Shown: positions 46,089 to 58,599 of the stretch, piece after piece | Layout: the number at the start of each line of letters is the position of its first letter | Position numbering within the stretch: the first letter of the stretch is position 1 | Assembly: GCA_038373885.1 (NCBI GenBank) | Contig: JAWZYV010013286.1 | Span: 682,001-746,000 of the forward strand | Length of the DNA: 64,000 nucleotides | Direction of reading: 5' to 3' | From: Cheiracanthium punctorium | Taxonomy: Eukaryota; Arthropoda; Arachnida; Araneae; Cheiracanthiidae | Notes under the pieces: generated by a model | Seen by the model: the letters and a program-made list of their open reading frames with translations, nothing else | What the model was told of the DNA's origin: nothing | The model's database searches: none | Translations under genes and position numbers: made by a program

Positions 46089-46644
46089 TATATAATAATA
46101 AATTAATGAACTTATTGGAATACATTTTATTGCACAGTCAATGAGACAATAAGTAGTAGCTGAGTTTGTATCATCATCATCTAAGTGTTCTTTTTCCGGT
46201 ATTTTTTACCGATATCTTAGCTCCTTAGTTAGAACGGACCATCTAACTTTGCACAATGTTAAGTAATAGTTGATAAAGCATTATATTCAAAACATACATT
46301 TTATGTATATATTAGGGTAGGTAATTTTTTTAGAAAGTTAGGAGCTTTAGACGTTCTCTGGATTTGAAAATAGTCATAATTCAGATGCCTAAATCCTACG
46401 TGAAGAAAGTGAGAGATGTCTCAGATGCACACATATGCCAAGAAACCTAATCACAGTGCATATACACTGGCGGGATACGCGTGCTGCTTGAAAACGAAAC
46501 TAAAGCTTCCAGTGATATGATTTGATAAGAAATTCTGCCTTCGAAAATCAGTTTATTTGTGTGCTTCAAATCTTGCGTTTGGCTTGACTTACACAAAATG
46601 AGAAAGGGTTTACGTGTCAGGCAGATGTTTGAAATTATCTAGAT

Positions 46645-46987
46645 CAGCTGTTCCCAAACGGTGGGGCGCGCCCCCCTTGGGGCCCACAGAGCGATTGCGG
46701 GGGGGGGGGAGGGTGGGGTGAGAAAACCAGGCAAAGAGCAAGTCGTAATTTATGTTTTAAATGATTTTTTTTAATTCTTATTTTTGCTCCAAAACATAGC
46801 TATTTTCACTTAAAATGTTTATTCAAACTTTACCGATAACATTTTGCAGAAAAGGCGACTAAATGTTCATTGTTGAAGAATAAAAAAACAATGTTTGTTG
46901 GGGGAATATGAGGGAGCGGCCCGCCATCTCAAGTTATCCTTTATCGGGAAGGGGACAGGCGCAGTGTTAAAAGGTTGCGAACCACTG
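46645..46987. mobile_element. hAT MITE, family H copy 1
   Basis: Starts CAGCTGTTCCCAAACGGTGG and ends AAGGTTGCGAACCACTG. A perfect 8-bp duplication ATCTAGAT lies at 46637-46644 and 46988-46995. Confidence 0.92.
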
Positions 46988-47015
46988 ATCTAGATAATGT
47001 ACAAAGTATATAATG

Positions 47016-47359
47016 CAGCGTTTCTCAACCTGTGGGGCGCGACCCCCAAAGAAGGGAGCAGAGCGTTTGCTGGGGTGGGGGGGGGGGCGAGAAAAACCAA
47101 AGAGCAAGTAGTGATGCATGTTTTTAAATCTTATTTATTCTCATTTTTACTCAAAAATATATCCGTTTTTTCACTTAAAATGTCATTCAGACTTTACAGA
47201 TAACATTATTTTGCAGGAAATTCGACTAAATGTTCATTGTTAAAGATTAAAAAACTGAATGTATGCTGAAAAATGTGAGGAGGGGGGGGGTGTTGGCCAT
47301 CGTAAGTTAGCCTTTTTTTTGGGGGGGGGGTTAAGACGTTAAAAGGTTAAGAACCGCTG
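47016..47359. mobile_element. hAT MITE, family H copy 2
   Basis: Starts CAGCGTTTCTCAACCTGTGG and ends GGTTAAGAACCGCTG. A perfect 8-bp duplication ATATAATG lies at 47008-47015 and 47360-47367. It is only 28 bases from copy 1, including both duplications. Confidence 0.92.
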
Positions 47360-47955
47360 ATATAATGCATTTTCAGTTCATTCCTTTAAGGGTTACTTTT
47401 CTTCTTTTTGCATTCAGAAATTTAATTCAGATATTTCAAAATGATATAATAAATCATCATTAATATATTTTTTAAATGTATAATCCAAAAAAGTCTTTAT
47501 CGTTACGTTTGAACTGTTTTTTTTTTTTTAAACATTCAAGAGGTCATTTTTAAGTGCTTTGTAACTCGTACATTATTCATGGAAAATTGATGAAAATTTG
47601 TATTCTAGTTTCTCTTGACATGTTGATTTCAACTATCAACGATTTAGTCATCGTTATATTTTCAAAACTTGTGCTCTGTTTTAATATGTAAATAACTCCA
47701 TAAGAGAAAATTTGCAACACACAATAATAGAGCACATTTATCGAAGTAAAGAGATCTCTTATTTGTACGCCAATCAGAATTACTTTACCCTGGTTTGAAT
47801 TCAGTTTTCTTCATTTATTTGAGTATTTCCCATACTTTCAAAATTATGAGTCTTTTTCTTTAACTTATAAAGTGTGGTTCAATTCAAGTTTCTTAACTTT
47901 TGTAGCCTTACGAGTTTGCAAAAATGGCGCATATTTGAAACGTCAAATGTTTTGG

Positions 47956-48468
47956 TTTTGATGATTGTTTGAAATAACACATTTACGAAATGAATTTCTT
48001 AACCACTGTTCACAACGAGTTTAAAAGTATTCCACCGATATAACAATTGCATACAAAATTTGCATCGACGTTGTTTACGAGAAGAGTATGGACAATGTAA
48101 TCGTCGTACTAGGGGAACGATTTGCATAACTGTGAAAAAAATTGTGGAAACTGGAAACATTAAAGATAAAGTACTATCGTTATCGTTAAAAACCAACATC
48201 CACCAATCTCGTTTTGATGATTGTTTGAAATAACACATTTACGAAATGAATTTCTTAGCCACTGTTCACAGCGAGTTTAAAAGTACTCCACCGATATAAC
48301 AATTGCATACAAAATTTGCATCGACGTTGTTTACGAGAAGAGTATGGACAATGTAATCGTCGTACTAGGGGAACGATTTGCATAACTGTGAAAAAAAAAT
48401 TGAGGAAACTGGAAACATTAAAGATAAAGTAATATCGTTATCGTTAAAAACCAACATCCGCCAAGCTC
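47956..48468. repeat. 256-bp tandem duplication with transposase-like text
   Basis: TTTTGATGATTG begins both copies (47956 and 48212); the second runs to about 48468 with only a few differences, including a longer A-run. Plus-strand fragments CLREEYGQCNRRTRGTIC and ITVKKIVETGNIKDK resemble the N-terminal helix-turn-helix region of Tc3-like transposases. So the duplicated unit is probably a transposon fragment. Confidence 0.75.
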
Positions 48469-48803
48469 AAGCTGAGATTACTAGAAACTTTCGAAAATTA
48501 CCGAAATGAATCGTCTGCTCTGGAAGGTCTTAAAAAAAGTCCGATCTTTAAAAATTAGTAAAATATACCATATATTTGATGATAGTAATAATAACTTAGC
48601 TAATATTACACTTTATGTATTCTTTATATTTACAAACTGCAGTGTGTGTCCCCGATGAGAGTCGCAGCGACAGTAAATATTTAAATTTCAAATAATCTTT
48701 GTTTTTTCTGCTTCTTTTTTCACACATGTTTCACACTCTGTATTGTTGTTTCATGGAGATATGAATGTTATTTTACTCATTAATTTAGTTTACTTTTGCA
48801 ATA

Positions 48804-49243
48804 TAGTGTGAATGTAAACTCTTGGGCAAAACTTTAAGGGGTGATAGGGCACATAATAAGGAATCGGAATCACATAGCAATCTGGGGTCGGCAACGTCGT
48901 CTTCGTATAGCTGTTAATAATCACCTCGGAAAAAGTTCCGAAACAACAGCGCACTTGCCGACCATTGTTCGTCAGAAACTAATGTATTTTTCTCCGAAAA
49001 CAGAAGACTAAAATGGATAGTTTAAAAAGTTTATTTTATTTCATGGATGAAATTTTCAGAGACGAGCCTATTACTTATGAAACATGGTTAAGAAATTAGA
49101 CGGACACTTCAATGCTTTTCCAAAAGTGATTATTACCGATAAGTTAAAACTGCGTTTCACCCTAGATTGCTATATGATTACGATTCCTCATTGTGTGTCC
49201 TATCAACCCTTAAAGTTTTGCCCAAGAGTTTAGATTCACCCTG
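48804..49243. mobile_element. TA-flanked MITE with about 85-bp TIR
   Basis: Left TAGTGTGAATGTAAACTCTT and the reverse complement of the right, CAGGGTGAATCTAAACTCTT, stay similar for about 85 bp (both contain GGGCAAAACTTTAAGGG and ATAGCAATCT). TA on both sides (48802-48803, 49244-49245). Confidence 0.87.
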
Positions 49244-50124
49244 TATATATGAAGCGGAAATTGGATCCACTTTTTTTAAACTAGAAAAGACTTTCTAGCG
49301 ATAAATTAATTTACTGAGAAAGTTTGGTCACATTCTTCAAAAATTATTCTTTAAAACGTCGATCTCTAGTGAACTCTGCTACCGAAATATCTCAACCCGA
49401 TCTCTTGAACATTCCAGAAATTTTATCTAATTAAAGTTATATAGGATCTATATTTTGAAATGCTAACAATAGCCGGGAAACCTGTTCAGTTTTAAACGAG
49501 GTGGAGGACGAACACGATATTCCTGTTCCACATAATGATACCAATTGCTGTCGGATTAGAGCCGAGTCACCCTAACGGATGAACTGCATTTTGGAAATTT
49601 AAAAAAAGCGTCGAATAACCAGATGTTAATTTCAAACGGATGTACACGATAGTCGACCGCAGCGGAATATTTCTCGATTAACACCTGGATTTTTTTTTCC
49701 TTCTTTTAATCGAGCGGAAACGTTTGTGCAGAAATACGCCTGCAAACACACAATGCAGGCAAATTTGACATCTGGGGCTTTGCGTTTTGTCAAGAACACT
49801 TGAAAACTCATTTGGATCATTTGAAGCGGATCGACGCTGGTTAGGACGACATTGGACTACGAAACGTATTCAGTAGTGCCGGCTGATGTTCTTTAGTGTC
49901 CTGTTTCAGATATATTAATTTATTCTAATGTACTTTCATCACCTCGGCGTCCTCCCCCCCCTTTTTTTTAACCTAAAACTTAGCCTTCAAAGTTAAAAAA
50001 AAAAATCACCATTCAATTTTGTACTATATCGTTTGTAGTTTATTTAATAAAATATATTGCATTCCCCAGGCAAAATCAGATTTTTCTACATTTTTTATTG
50101 TATAGTGTTACTTACGGATTAGCT

Positions 50125-50455
50125 CAGCGTTTCTCAACCTGTGGGGCGCGACCCCCAAGGGGGGCGCAGAGCGTTTGTAGGGTGGGTGCGAAAAAAAACC
50201 AAAGAGCAAGTAGTGATGCATGTTTTTAAAAAAAATCATCTAGTTTATTCTCTTTTTTACTCAAAAATATATCCATTTTCGCTTAAAATGTTCATTCAAA
50301 TTTTACTGATAACATTATTTTGTAGAAAATTGGACTAAATGTTCATTGTTAAAGATTAAAAAACTGGATGTATGCTGAAAAATGTGAGGGGGGGGGCGCC
50401 ACCATAAGTTAGTCTTTGTTGGGGGGGGCGACGTTAAAAAGGTTGAGAAACACTG
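50125..50455. mobile_element. hAT MITE, family H copy 3
   Basis: Starts CAGCGTTTCTCAACCTGTGG and ends GGTTGAGAAACACTG. A perfect 8-bp duplication GATTAGCT lies at 50117-50124 and 50456-50463. Interior CCAAAGAGCAAGTAGTGATG is shared with copy 2. Confidence 0.93.
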
Positions 50456-50469
50456 GATTAGCTGTTATA

Positions 50470-52390
50470 TATTCCGAACTGTAAAGGATAATTTCCTGGG
50501 ATTTGCATTAACAGTTTCAGAAGTTTAACATAACATATTTATTTGATTAATTAATTAGTCTTTTAAAGATTCAGGTGTGTGTTGGTCAACAAAATGATTA
50601 AAATACGGACCAACTTATAAACCATAACTTGTGAACGTGTTTCTACGAATTTTTCTAATAATTTTTAAAAATGCTGGTTATGTTTTTTTTTTCTTTCATA
50701 AAAAAACCTGTTAAAATTCTCTTGGAAAATAGGTTTCATGGGTTTGGAATAATCCAATTGATGAATATTGTATTTAAATTTACGAATTAGTGGCTTTCAT
50801 TCCTCTCGAATAATACAAATTGCGGGAAAAGAAAAAAAAATCTGCATTACAGAATGAAAGATTCGCATTAATTATGAACCTTTGTAGATTGAGAAAACAT
50901 TAACATTGTTTGTTTACGAAACTGATTTATTGAAACAATCACAAATTTGTTATCAGTTACTTAAGCAGTTAGCTGTTGCCGTTGACTTACTCTTAATTAA
51001 TTATTGCTGATGGCTAGGTAATAAAATAAAAAAAAGAAAATTATTTTTTTAAATTTACTATTCTGTAATTTTATATATGTGCATATTTTCATTATTACAT
51101 ATTGCAATAAATATTTTTTTGTTTATGTACAAGAAACAGGTGACTTTTGAATTTCTAATTCGTGTATTTTACTATATTCGTAAGAGTACTTTAGAGACAA
51201 AATTAAGTTTTATTATAACAATTTATATGTAACGGATCCAAAATCCAGTATCTCGGTTCACATCAGTAACAATTTTTTGCTAAATCAGTTAACTTTTTAT
51301 TGGTTTTCACCTTATTATTATTTAATATTAATTACTAATAAGAGTCATGCAGCTATTGTATACCATCTTAAAAAATATGTAAACGTGTCTGTACATTTGA
51401 AGTGAATCACATTCAAGCTATTTTGCGCTGCACTGAAAATTAGCAGTCAATATGCTAATGCATGAAACTAGGTTTTACCTTAAGGGGAAGGCTCTTCTAA
51501 CCTTGAAAAGATTACTTACGCTTCTGAGTTGTTAGACAAGTATCATATCCGGAAGTTTCGAAAAGAAGAAAGAACTTTCCCCGTTATTATCATATCATGA
51601 CCCATTTTATACATTATTACTGACATTTTATGAAAATAATTGATGAGCTGATTAACGTTTTCCAAGAGCTTCGAGAATCTATACCGCTAAAATCACTACA
51701 TTAAGCCATAGATGGAAAAAAAATTGCGACTTTATGTTAAGAACTAATTTGACATACCAGGTAAAGATTTATTCTTTTCAGTTAAAACGTTTTATAGGCA
51801 TATATTATGTGCAGAAAAAATATATCCCACTCAATTCAAAAGAATTATTTACATTTTTTAAAATATTAAATAAAAGTTTAAAGTTCCACACAAGTAGTTT
51901 TTTTTTTATGCACAGCCTTTTTAAAGATTTCTAAAAAAATTGCTGAGATGTCTACATATTATCATTTTAGGAAAATCACTGAGGTTTATTTCAAATTCTT
52001 GTAGTCCAATTTTTATAAATGGTACTCTAAAAATATGGTTATGATTCACCCAAACCGTATTTTTTTTGTGAGACTTTTTTTCAACGTGGTCGAATACCTT
52101 AAATAAATCATTATTAAAAACTAAATGATAACAGCAAATCATTCAGCAAGCGTTAAATGCAAACGCAATTTTTGTGTTTAAGGGATTATAAATTTGTTGT
52201 TGCACACCCCTTCTTTTAATTGTAGTTTTAATATCAGGCTTCTTCTAGCTCAATTTAAAAATCCTTAGGTTCGAGCCGTACGTATACTACGTGTAAAGTA
52301 CTAAGATGCAATTCTCAATCGAGAAAAAACGGGCTTAAAACTTCCCAGCATCGTACAAATTACACAAACCCCACTTGAGCATTCTGTGGA
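50470..52390. other. AT-rich stretch without recognised features
   Basis: No exon, RNA gene or element recognised; short frames here lack family motifs. Confidence 0.4.
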
Positions 52391-52397
52391 ATGAGTA

Positions 52398-52906
52398 CGA
52401 GAGTGGTTCAAAAAGTAACATAACAAGACCTTTGACCAACGCGTGTATTTACGAAATCCATTAAATACACAAGCATCGTAAGGCATTTGGTGCAGATACT
52501 TTCATATAGGTTATTTTTCGACACAGCCTTCGTGGGCAATAAACTACTTTACACCAATCTATCGAAACCGGCTTAAGGGCCCTGGTCGCTGAGCTTTTTA
52601 ATGACAGCGTTCTGAACTACGCCCTGGTCGCTGGCTTTTTAATGACAGCGTTCTGAACTACGCCATCAATTTGGCAATGACGTCCTGGCAGGTAATTTTA
52701 AAAGCTCCAAAGACATGGAAATCGCAGGGTGCGAGATCCAAGCTGCAGAGACAATGTTCCATCGGACACGCTATAGCCATCCACGTGGTATCTAGTGGCA
52801 TTTGATTGCTGTGATCGTCTGTTGTACATAGACATAGAACTTTTTGTCGTTCGGGGAATATGTGCATCCGTGAGAGCTCTTGTAACCTTATTTTTTGAAC
52901 CACCTG
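52398..52906 (-). mobile_element. mariner-type element, short and decayed
   Basis: The termini GTGGTTCAAAAAGTAACATA and, inverted, GTGGTTCAAAAAATAAGGTT flank the region. Minus-strand coding text LDLAPCDFHVFGAFK (around 52700) is the third mariner catalytic motif (DLAPxDxHxF). A 41-42 bp tandem duplication (CCCTGGTCGCTG...) occupies 52579-52661. Confidence 0.75.
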
Positions 52907-52919
52907 CGTAGTAAACTCC

Positions 52920-54230
52920 CTTCGCCTCGTGTTCTCATATGTATGGGTTCGAATTTTTTTGCTGAGAAATATTTTTGTTTGTTATGTATTTGAGTGCACT
53001 AACATGTTTTTACTTCTCTAACATAATTCAATGTTTTTAAATTTATGGTCATAATTACCCCAGTATATTTCATAAAGGGGGAGCAATTACGGCCATATTT
53101 ATAAACGTAGCTGAAAGAGTCATTATCGTCAGGAGAAAGTCAAGTCTTAAATCATTTCCAAATTATTTTATTCATCCGTAATATTTAACTTAGAGAGAAA
53201 TTACAAGATGGAAAATATGTTATTGATTACTTAAAAATAATTTAAAATGTTTTATTTCTTTTTTATATTGTAATTTAGAAATAAATTTTAAAAATGGAAA
53301 TTCTGCTATCCGAGTCCGAATGAAAAGCTGAGAAGGGCACAAGAAGGTCTAAACAACATACTTGGAGACGTGAGCTGCCCTCTTTCGAAAAACAAAACAA
53401 AACCTTTAGGACTCAGCAACTCCAGCAATAAGCTGTTACTCACATTTTTACTCGCATAGCATCCGTTAATATTATACAACTTCCCCACGAAAACAAAGAA
53501 AAAAAAATGTTTACTCAATCTGCGTGAAAAAACATCCAGATATTCCGATATTTCATTCAAATGCAAACTATATTATTTACATGAGCTTAACTCATTATTG
53601 ATCGCTGAAGCCTTAACCACATCTTCTTTTTACTTGAAAGTTCTAGACTATTGCAGGACACTTGATGCGCTTTAACTGCAATTTTAAACTCTCCTGCCAA
53701 CATTCTAGCTCAAAACAAATATTTAATACTCGGCGCTTGTTTGAAAGCTTCCCCACTTTCTGTGTGGCATTAATTTACAGTTTCAGAAATGAATAAAAAC
53801 AGATCTCTCTTTAGAATTATTATCACTGCAAATGCCAGGGCATGTCAACTATACGCTTAATTTGCAAACAATCAAGATTCGCGAAAGGTTATAATTTAGT
53901 TCGACAATGCGGCATTATTGGACGGAAGTGGATCGAAAAACAATGACATTTCCATTTCAAACCAGCCTAGAAGTAAAAATAAAAGAATAATTTTGAGTCA
54001 ATTAAATAATTTACCCTGCTTGAAAACAACTTTCCGTTTAATTAAAATGCGATATACGTATGACGACTTTAGACATTTTGAAAGGTTTGTGATGCATCAG
54101 GACTCCACCATGATGCTAGTTAAAAGTTGACTATAAAAAAAGAGAGTATAGTTTAAAAAGAACCGGTCCTGCTTTTTTTTAATTCTAAAATTGGCGATCG
54201 GAACATCGTGCAAATGAGGTGTGATTGTAT
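52920..54230. other. AT-rich stretch without recognised features
   Basis: The frames at 53306-53566 and 53918-54130 match nothing I know and have no supporting splice context. Confidence 0.35.
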
Positions 54231-54231
54231 T

Positions 54232-54671
54232 TTAACCCTTTGAGGCGCAATCCTTTCCCAATGCTGAAAAAAGGCAGCCGTTGCCATCGCTCGACTTAAC
54301 TACCAGCGCACAGCCAGCTGCGTCAAAACAGGGTCTCTAGATCTGTGGCACGCGATGAACGTTTCGATCGTCCGCCCTCTTGCTGGTAGTTAAGTCGAGC
54401 GATGGCAACGGCTGCCCTTTTTTCAGCATTGGGCAATCTGTCCAGCTGTTGTCGCATTCTTCCATTTTTCAGCAGATGCCAGTGCTGTTAAAAATAATCG
54501 TGACAATTTTTTTTACGGGAAAGGACGTACTAAAAAGTAAAGGATTCTCGTGGAGCTATGTCTCCCGCAACTATTTTTATAAAAATCCAATCTATTCTTC
54601 GTGACTGGCAACAGTCAAAACGTCAGAGTTTGGTGTTCCCAGAGCGGGAACACTGCGCGTTAAAGGGTTAA
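54232..54671 (-). mobile_element. TTAA-flanked fold-back element, copy 4
   Basis: TTAA at 54232-54235 and 54668-54671, inverted relative to copies 1-3. The first hairpin arm is cut short (AACTACCAGCGCACAGCC junction). The 74-codon frame at 54380-54604 (plus) is open. Confidence 0.87.
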
Positions 54672-54678
54672 AAATTCG

Positions 54679-54890
54679 TCCGCCCAGGTGGCGTACTGGC
54701 TAAAGAAACATTATATCACGCCTTGGGTCTCGGCTTGGACACGGATGTTAACTTGTCTGTCCCTTCATAGGGGGTAATTCTCCCCGCCCATTGGGTGCCC
54801 CCATAATAAAATATCCAGTGTTTCGGCCTTAGTAGTGGCGAATGCTGGATAAGCAAGTGCCCGCCCATAAAGAAGTACGTATTTGGAAGA
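54679..54890 (+). repeat. SINE family B
   Basis: Shares CGCCCAGGTGG, CCCTTCATAGGGGGTAA, GGGTGCCCCCATAATAAAAT and GCAAGTGCCCGCCCAT with the 55694 copy. It sits between two TTAA fold-back elements. No clear TSD was seen. Confidence 0.72.
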
Positions 54891-54906
54891 TTCATAAAAA
54901 GAGTGG

Positions 54907-55442
54907 TTAACCCTTTAACGCGCAGTGTTCCCGCTCTGGGAACACCAAACTCTGACGTTTTGACTGTTGCCAGTCACGAAGAATAGATTGGATTTTTATA
55001 AAAATAGTTGCGTGAGACATAGCTCCACGAGAATCCTTTACTTTTTAGTACGTCCTTTCCCGTAAAAAAAATTGTCACGATTATTTTTAACAGCACTGGC
55101 ATCTGCTGAAAAATGGAAGAATGCGACAACAGCTGGACAGATTGCCCAATGCTGAAAAAAGGGCAGCCGTTGCCATCGCTCGACTTAACTACCAGCAAGA
55201 GGGCGGACGATCGAAACGTTCATCGCGTGCCAGAGATCTAGAGACCCTTTGACCTCTCTGACACAGCCTTTTTGACGCAGCTGGCTGTGCCACACAGCCA
55301 GCTGTCCTCAAAAAAAGGGTCTCTAGATCTGTGGCACGCGATGAACGTTTCGATCGTCCGCCCTCTTGCTGGTAGTTAAGTCGAGCGATGGCAATGGCTG
55401 CCCTTTTTCAGTATTTGGAAAGGGTTGCGCCTCTAGGGTTAA
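54907..55442 (+). mobile_element. TTAA-flanked fold-back element, copy 5, both hairpin arms present
   Basis: TTAA at 54907-54910 and 55439-55442. Hairpin arms of roughly 130 bp (about 55145-55288 and 55293-55425) meet at CTGTGCCACACAG. The left arm has a small extra GACCTCTCTGACACAGCC segment. The 74-codon frame at 54974-55198 (minus) is identical to that of copy 4. Copies 4 and 5 face each other 235 bases apart, with a SINE between. Confidence 0.88.
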
Positions 55443-55693
55443 AAGAACAGGTATCCCAGACATAGGCTGATTCAAACTTGTCTTAGCGGAGTCGTCTTTA
55501 ATCTAATACATTTCTTAGTTTTTCAGGAGAGGTTTAGCTTATGTTATTTAAATCTTCCCTGAGATTCCTGCCACAAGTTAGATCCTCATCAAAAGATGAG
55601 GGATGTCTGAATATTGACATCCCTTAGAAAGTGCTAATGAATCACGAGGACTTTCAGAACCACGAATTTAATTTGAGTAGTTTCGCGTCGTGC

Positions 55694-55917
55694 CGCCCAG
55701 GTGGTGTCGTGGCTTAAGAACCATTTTATCACGCCTCGGGTCCCGGGTTCGTATCCCGGCTTGGGCATGGATGTTAACTTGTCGGTCCCTTCATAGGGGG
55801 TAACGCTGGCCACCCACTGGGTGATCCCATAATGAAATGGGCAGTCATTCGGGCCTTAGGAGTGGCAAAATGCTTGATCAGCAAGTGCCCGCCCATTGGG
55901 AAAAAAATAAAATAAAT
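55694..55917 (+). repeat. SINE family B with clear tRNA-type B box
   Basis: It has a textbook B box, GGGTTCGTATCCC, then GGCATGGATGTTAACTTGTC and the family B body. An A-rich tail follows. A direct repeat, CGTCGTGC, lies at 55686-55693 and 55923-55930 and extends to about 12 bp with one mismatch. Confidence 0.82.
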
Positions 55918-56062
55918 ATTCACGTCGTGCACAAGGCTGTCTTCAGTATTAGATTGAAGGTCGAACGAGCAACCTACAGGTTACTACTTATTTCGATTCC
56001 TTGAACCACTGCGTAACCATAGTTTATTGAATCCAACGTTTCCGCAAACAGATATTTTTGCA

Positions 56063-56241
56063 TATGGGCGCCGGCAGAATATTTCCCAGGGGAGGGCAAA
56101 GGTTACTAAAGGGCGGGGGCAAAGACTACGTCAACGTATGGTTACCATGTTGGAAAGAGCAAAAAAGCAAAGGAGAACACTGCATACAAAAATCCAGGGG
56201 GGGCTTTGCCCCCCCCTTGCCCTATGCTGCCGACGCCCATG
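56063..56241. mobile_element. 179-bp hAT-like MITE
   Basis: TATGGGCGCCGGCAG and the inverse CTGCCGACGCCCATG form the termini. A perfect 8-bp duplication TTTTTGCA lies at 56055-56062 and 56242-56249. The 169-codon frame across it is chance. Confidence 0.9.
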
Positions 56242-56309
56242 TTTTTGCAATATTTAGGGGAAAAGATTTAACATTTTTAAAAAGGCACGTGTTTGTAACA
56301 ATTAATGAA

Positions 56310-56346
<37 letters not shown>

Positions 56347-56850
56347 CAGGGTGTGCTACAATTCCCTCCAGGGCTTGGAAGGCTTATAAATATACTACCA
56401 ATACAGCAACAAAATTGACTTTACTGGAGAAAGAAACGTTACAAGTTTTGTTTCACGGCTGTTCAATATGTGAACCTTTCGTAATCCGGCAGACATCAAG
56501 TCTAAAGTCAAATTATTTCCACACTCACTTTAACATAACACGATCGATGGTGGCAGTGCGGTTATGATCCTTTAGCATAAATCTTGTAAATCACGTAGCA
56601 TAAGGAGCACGAACACACGATCTTTTATGCAACCCCTAAAAAGAAAATCGCGTGGAGTTAGGTCCAGAGAGCGAGATGGCCACAGAAGGCGATTGTCGTC
56701 GTCAGAAACTCGTCCAATCCAGCGACGAGGAAGCTCCTAATTTGTGAAACAAAACTTGCTATGTTTCTTTCTCCAGGAAAGTCAACTTTGTGGTTGTATT
56801 AGTTGTATTATAAGCCGCCTAAATCCGGGAGGGAATTGTGACACACCCTG
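56347..56850 (-). mobile_element. TA-flanked element with about 110-bp TIR and transposase remnant
   Basis: Left CAGGGTGTGCTACAATTCCC and the reverse complement of the right, CAGGGTGTGTCACAATTCCC, stay similar for about 110 bp. TA on both sides, the left within a TA microsatellite (56317-56346). Minus-strand interior text RWIGRVS, LLWPSRSLDLTPRDFLFRG and IKDRVFVLL is the C-terminal catalytic region of a DDE transposase like that at 9955-10290. Confidence 0.85.
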
Positions 56851-57900
56851 TATATTAAACCATGGCACGTTTAATGTTGTTGGATTTTACTATCGAGTTT
56901 TTATCATAAACTATCTTTTTAAAGTGTTATTTAAATGAATCGTCACTTTCAACAACAAACGATTCAACATCATTTGAGACTTATGGAAGTTAAATTTGAG
57001 TTGAACCCGAACAAACAGTTATGGAAATATAGCGATTTTCTCCATTTAAGAACAGCTCGAAAGCCGTCAACAAATGACATTTAATATTTATTCAGTTGTA
57101 TTTCTCCTTGCGAAATGTTTTACTGGCGCATTTCGTTTAAACATTCCCCCCCCCCCCAACAAAATAGTGAAAAGTGTTTATGGCTTTTACATAGCATTTA
57201 CTTGCCATAGAGCATTTACTTGCCGGTATATGCTCTAACTTTTAAAACCGTTTTCTTTTACAAGAAATTTTAATGCGTTTTCAATACTGACTAAGCCATG
57301 CGCTATTTCGAAAATCCAATAGTATTATTCTGAAATTACAATAACATTTTTCTGAATACTGAATAGAAACAAATGACATTACAAGATATTATTTTTTTAA
57401 ACATTTAAACAGTCTTTAATTTCAATCAAACGCCTGCAGAACATGTAGTTTATTATCGTGAAGCAGCACCGTAAACTTTAAGAAATTAAATATTTGCTGG
57501 CGCAAAATTATTTCGAAAGTCTTCAATCGGTCTCAAAACAATAAGTAAGCAGAATGATATGGCCATATGAAACCATCCGGTGCGCCAAGGTGGGCGAATG
57601 CGCCACGATTGGGTCACTCCTGCTTTAAACTAACATGATGTACAAAAATAAATTACAGTACTGCCTTCATGGAAACTAAAATTAATTGAGTTTTTGTAAG
57701 AAAAAAAAAAAAAAAAAACTTGCAGTCTGTCCTTGTAAGGAATGGGTCATTCAATTCAATGCCAATTCCTGATGACGTGTTCTGATTAATGATTCATTAA
57801 CAAACATTAAGTCCCAGTTCAGTTACAGAGAAGTTATAAGTGAGATCGACTTTAAACAATAAAGAATTTTGTAAATAACGCACATAAGTATAGAAGTATA

Positions 57901-58580
57901 CAAGGTGTTCCCAAAACACTCTCACCTATTGTTTTATACCTTAGTAAATATTGATCATAGACATGCACAATAAATTAAAAAGTTACATACAAGTTGGTAC
58001 AGAACTTTATGGTATTGATCAAAATTTTCAGAAGAGTAAACCTAAACAAATAGAAAATTTAAATTTTTGTACGGACCCTGTACGAAAAAATTCCCTATAA
58101 GAAAAGTGTGCCCCATACATGAATGAGGTGATATTCCAAGTTTCTACCTTTCGCCATAAAAAGGCTCAGAGGTATGTTTAAACAAAGTTGGTGAGTAGCT
58201 AAACAATACCAATAATATCAAAACTATGTATTTATGCAATCATTGTTTTTTTTTTTTTCGCAATTTGTGTACGAACCTTGAAATGGGATCATGTATCGTG
58301 ATTTTTTCCCTTCGAGAAACATTGCAAAATCGTTTAAGTCAGCATATATTAATTTTCATATCTCCAACACGTTTTAGGATAAAACTTTTAAGTTTTGTAC
58401 ATCACCTCACTAATGTGCGGGCATATTTTAGTAACTGGAATTTTATCTTATACGGGGACCGCATAAAAGTTTAATGTTCGCATTTACTCAGGTTCAGTCT
58501 TGTGGAAATTTTAATGGATACCAAAAAAATTCCGTACCGTTATACATAATTTTGCAATTTATTGCGTGTCCCAAAGTCGC
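57901..58580. mobile_element. Diverged relative of the 1369-2070 MITE, right end unclear
   Basis: Starts after TA with CAAGGTGTTCCCAAAACACT. The interior GTGTGCCCCATACATGAATG and TACATCACCTCACTAATGTG corresponds to the centre of the 1369 family. The right end is eroded, perhaps at GTGTCCCAAAG near 58573. Confidence 0.5.
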
Positions 58581-58599
58581 CAAAATGGGCGCCAAGTTC

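Noticed and set aside
56058..56567. 169-codon plus-strand frame
   Set aside because: Runs across a hAT MITE, a TA microsatellite and the end of another MITE; not a plausible gene.
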